From NCBI GenBank assembly GCA_030150565.1, contig JASLFR010000118.1, forward strand, positions 1-34,210: a stretch of 34,210 bases of DNA. The letters run 5' to 3'. The stretch is from Cardiobacteriales bacterium. GTDB taxonomy: Bacteria > Pseudomonadota > Gammaproteobacteria > Cardiobacteriales > Wohlfahrtiimonadaceae. The first letter of the stretch is position 1, and each line of letters opens with the position of its first letter. This document shows, piece by piece, positions 32,380 to 34,210 of the stretch. The notes beneath the pieces were generated by a model. It was not told where the DNA came from, did not search any database, and saw nothing but the letters and a program-made list of their open reading frames with translations. A program made the translations under genes and the position numbers.

Positions 32380-32811
32380 TTATACTCCCTCTACTTCAAT
32401 ACCCATTGAGCGAGCGCTACCTGCAATAATTTTCACAGCAGCATCTAAGTCATTAGCTGACAAATCTGGCTCTTTAGTTTTTGCAATCTCTTCAAGTTGA
32501 GCTCGTGTTACTTTGCCCACTTTTTTAGTATTAGGAGTTGCACTACCTGAAGCTACGCCAGCAGCCTTTTTAATAAGGAATGCAGCTGGTGGAGTCTTTT
32601 TGATAAAGGTGAATGAGCGATCATTATATACAGTGATCACCACAGGGATAGGCATTCCAGCTTCCATCTGTTGCGTCTCCGCATTGAAAGCTTTACAGAA
32701 TTCCATGATGTTTACACCATGTTGACCAAGTGCAGGTCCGATGGGTGGCGAAGGATTCGCTTTTCCTGCAGGAACTTGCAGATTAATATATGACATTACT
32801 TTTTTTGCCAT
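32380..32811 (-). CDS. rplK: Ribosomal protein L11 (uL11)
   Basis: Ribosomal stalk-base protein that interacts with release factors, EF-G and the stringent-response enzyme RelA. 143 residues, with the conserved PAGKANPSPPIGPALGQHGVNIMEF, TPPAAFLIKKAAG and the C-terminal helix domain IAKTKEPDLSANDLDAAVKIIAGSARSMGI. First gene of rplK-rplA with its own promoter at 32874-32901, after a 93-base gap from nusG. Confidence 0.98.
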   Translation of the reverse strand: MAKKVMSYINLQVPAGKANPSPPIGPALGQHGVNIMEFCKAFNAETQQMEAGMPIPVVITVYNDRSFTFIKKTPPAAFLIKKAAGVASGSATPNTKKVGKVTRAQLEEIAKTKEPDLSANDLDAAVKIIAGSARSMGIEVEGV

Positions 32812-32873
32812 TTTACTCTCCTAGTTTGGGTGATAACGCTTTTCAGCTCCCCTAATTAAACAAATAGCGGAAT

Positions 32874-32901
32874 ACTATAACACTATTCCCGATATTTTCA
32901 A
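32874..32901 (-). promoter_or_regulatory. Sigma-70-type promoter for rplKAJL
   Basis: On the minus strand, -35 TTGAAA (32896-32901), a 16-base spacer and -10 TATAGT (32874-32879), about 63 bases before the rplK ATG. It matches the place of the rplK promoter in E. coli. Confidence 0.7.
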
Positions 32902-32904
32902 AAC

Positions 32905-33432
32905 CTAAACTTTCTCAACTTGAGCAAATTCCAAATCGACTGGAGTTGCTCGTCCAAAAATCATTACTGAAACTTTCAGACGACCCTTCTCTGCTTCAAC
33001 CTCCTCGACAGTACCGTTGAAATCACTGAATGGCCCACTAATAACACGAACCTCTTCACCAACCTCATACAATACTTTAAGACGTGGCCCCTCTTCTGCT
33101 TCAGCAATTCGATTTAAAATTGCATCTGCCTCTCTTTGAGAAATTGGGCTTGGACGATCGCTCTTTCCACCAACAAAACCGATCACTCTTGGCACACTAT
33201 TAACTAAATGCCAAGCTGCATCCGACATATCAATTTCAAGCAATACGTAACCTGGGAAAAACTTACGCTCACTCTTACGACGCTTACCATCCTTAACTTC
33301 AACAACCTCTTCGGTGGGAACAAGAATCTGCCCGAAACTCTCCTCCATACCGTGTTGAGCTATATACTCTTCTAAAGTTTTAACAACTCTCGATTCATAA
33401 CCGGAATAGGCCTGAATAACATACCACTGCAT
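32905..33432 (-). CDS. nusG: Transcription termination/antitermination protein NusG
   Basis: Binds the RNA polymerase clamp and links it to Rho or the ribosome. 175 residues: N-terminal domain starting MQWYVIQAYSGYESRV, with FPGYVLLEIDMSDAAWHLV and PRVIGFVGG; then a linker; then the C-terminal KOW domain VGEEVRVISGPFSDFNGTVEEVEAEKGRLKVSV. GGAG lies before the ATG. It starts 9 bases after secE, the standard secE-nusG pair. Confidence 0.98.
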   Translation of the reverse strand: MQWYVIQAYSGYESRVVKTLEEYIAQHGMEESFGQILVPTEEVVEVKDGKRRKSERKFFPGYVLLEIDMSDAAWHLVNSVPRVIGFVGGKSDRPSPISQREADAILNRIAEAEEGPRLKVLYEVGEEVRVISGPFSDFNGTVEEVEAEKGRLKVSVMIFGRATPVDLEFAQVEKV

Positions 33433-33441
33433 TTAAAACTC

Positions 33442-33873
33442 CTACGCCGAAATACCTAGAGAAATTACCCAAGATAAAATTGCATCAACGATCATCAAAA
33501 AGAACATCACAATCGCCATAACGATAAGTACGAGAATACTCATTCGACGTGTTTCACTCATTGACGGCCAATAAACTCTTTTTCGCTCTACATTCGCCTC
33601 ACGAACAAAAACAAGGAAATCCTGCCCCGTTTTAGATTGATACAACATAGCAACGCTTGCCCCAATCCCCACAAATAGAGAGACTAAAGCAAGAATCTGT
33701 TTCTGTGCAACTCCAAGCCCACGAGCATCGCTTGTGAAGAAGTAATATCCAATAAGGCCGATAATAAGCGCCACAATAGCTGCTGTTACCATTCCCTTAT
33801 TAGAGAGACCAAACAAAAAAAGATCCTTTTTCTGTTCTTGCTGCTTCTTCGAGTTTTTCTTTTTGCTACTCAT
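33442..33873 (-). CDS. secE: Preprotein translocase subunit SecE
   Basis: Essential part of the SecYEG channel. The 143 residues are a little longer than E. coli (127). There are three hydrophobic segments (about 30-46, 58-76 and 112-136), as in enterobacterial SecE. The conserved amphipathic region FVREANVERKRVYWPSMSETRR lies before the last helix. A Lys/Gln-rich N-terminus (MSSKKKNSKKQQEQKK) is unusual but within the tolerated variation. It starts 39 bases after the tRNA-Trp terminator. Confidence 0.96.
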   Translation of the reverse strand: MSSKKKNSKKQQEQKKDLFLFGLSNKGMVTAAIVALIIGLIGYYFFTSDARGLGVAQKQILALVSLFVGIGASVAMLYQSKTGQDFLVFVREANVERKRVYWPSMSETRRMSILVLIVMAIVMFFLMIVDAILSWVISLGISA

Positions 33874-33902
33874 ATATTAGATCCAACTCTTCGGTTTATT
33901 TA

Positions 33903-33939
33903 AATAAAATAAAAGCAGTCATCTTTCAATGACTGCTTT
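33903..33939 (-). terminator. Rho-independent terminator after tRNA-Trp
   Basis: Eleven-base-pair perfect stem AAAGCAGTCAT (33912-33922) with ATGACTGCTTT (33929-33939), six-base loop, and a minus-strand tail TTATTTTATTT. It separates tuf/tRNA-Trp from secE-nusG. Confidence 0.85.
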
Positions 33940-33944
33940 AATAG

Positions 33945-34020
33945 TGGCGGGCCAAGAAGGAATCGAACCCTCAACCTACGGTTTTGGAGACCGTCGCTCT
34001 GCCAATTGAGCTATTGACCC
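33945..34020 (-). tRNA. tRNA-Trp (anticodon CCA)
   Basis: A 76-base tRNA with encoded CCA, acceptor GGGTCAA/TTGGCCC (one wobble), T-loop GGTTCGATTCC, and anticodon loop CTCCAAA on stem ACGGT/ACCGT. It lies 50 bases after the tuf stop with no terminator between, so it is probably part of the tuf transcript. Confidence 0.97.
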
Positions 34021-34070
34021 TAATTCATTAAGCGAATCGCAAAAGAATTAACTATGCAATCACTCAATAA

Positions 34071-34210
34071 TTATTCGATAACTTTCGCTACAACGCCCGC
34101 ACCTACGGTACGACCACCTTCACGAATTGCAAAGCGTAAACCTTCAGCCATTGCGATTGGGTTGATTAGCTCAACAACCATCTTCACGTTATCACCAGGC
34201 ATTACCATCT
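34071..34210 (-). CDS. tuf: Elongation factor Tu, C-terminal fragment at window edge
   Basis: EF-Tu delivers aminoacyl-tRNA to the ribosome. Only the last 46 codons are inside the window: MVMPGDNVKMVVELINPIAM, then EGLRFAIREGGRTVGAGVVAKVIE and a TAA stop. The match to EF-Tu domain 3 is unmistakable. The gene continues past the right edge, so the truncation is an artefact of the window. Confidence 0.97.
   Translation of the reverse strand, partial: MVMPGDNVKMVVELINPIAMAEGLRFAIREGGRTVGAGVVAKVIE

Overview
This window of about 34 kb reads as ordinary chromosome from a moderately AT-rich gammaproteobacterium. The evidence is a GuaA-, RpoB- and RpoC-type core gene set, a DksA with all four zinc cysteines, a three-helix SecE, a two-subunit-type GlyQ, and a type IV pilus system with PilU and PilV/W/X-type minor pilins. 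A lineage near Cardiobacteriales (Ignatzschineria, Wohlfahrtiimonas or Dichelobacter relatives) would fit, but that is inference from gene content. There is no phage, transposon or CRISPR content.

Layout. At 1-1100, tRNA-Glu, tRNA-Ala, dksA and tRNA-Ser lie on the minus strand. At 1145-2620 is a minus-strand pair: a HisN-like phosphatase and a DpaA/YafK-like L,D-transpeptidase-family lipoprotein. At 3026-3787 (plus) is a PhnD-like binding protein with no signal peptide. At 3899-7090 (minus) an MscS-family channel is followed by glyQ, without glyS. At 7220-10176 (plus) is the isoprenoid operon xseB-ispA-dxs. At 10230-12802 (minus) lie rph, the tRNA-Pro/infA unit and an orphan outer-membrane efflux lipoprotein with a clear promoter/operator. 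An NlpC/P60 lipoprotein (minus) then diverges from a guaA whose glutaminase domain is mostly missing (plus), followed by a short-form adk and an unrecognised membrane-anchored protein. At 16176-19529 (minus) is a minor-pilin operon. At 19615-21989 (minus) is nusB-pilU-tcdA. From 22094 to the right edge (minus) is the tuf-tRNA-Trp-secE-nusG-rplKAJL-rpoBC transcription/translation cluster, with tuf cut by the window edge.

The genes are mostly informational (RNA polymerase, ribosomal proteins, IF-1, NusB, NusG, RNase PH, tRNAs), with nucleotide metabolism, isoprenoid precursor synthesis, envelope maintenance and pilus assembly. tRNA genes recur directly downstream of co-oriented protein genes, with no terminator between.

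The most unusual point is GuaA at 13464-14732. Its ATP-pyrophosphatase and dimerisation domains look intact, but the amidotransferase region is about 100 residues shorter than usual and lacks the catalytic triad. Other points worth checking are the signal-less PhnD-like protein, the orphan glyQ, the palindrome inside the efflux-protein promoter, the tRNA-Pro/infA arrangement and the pilin operon without pilY1.
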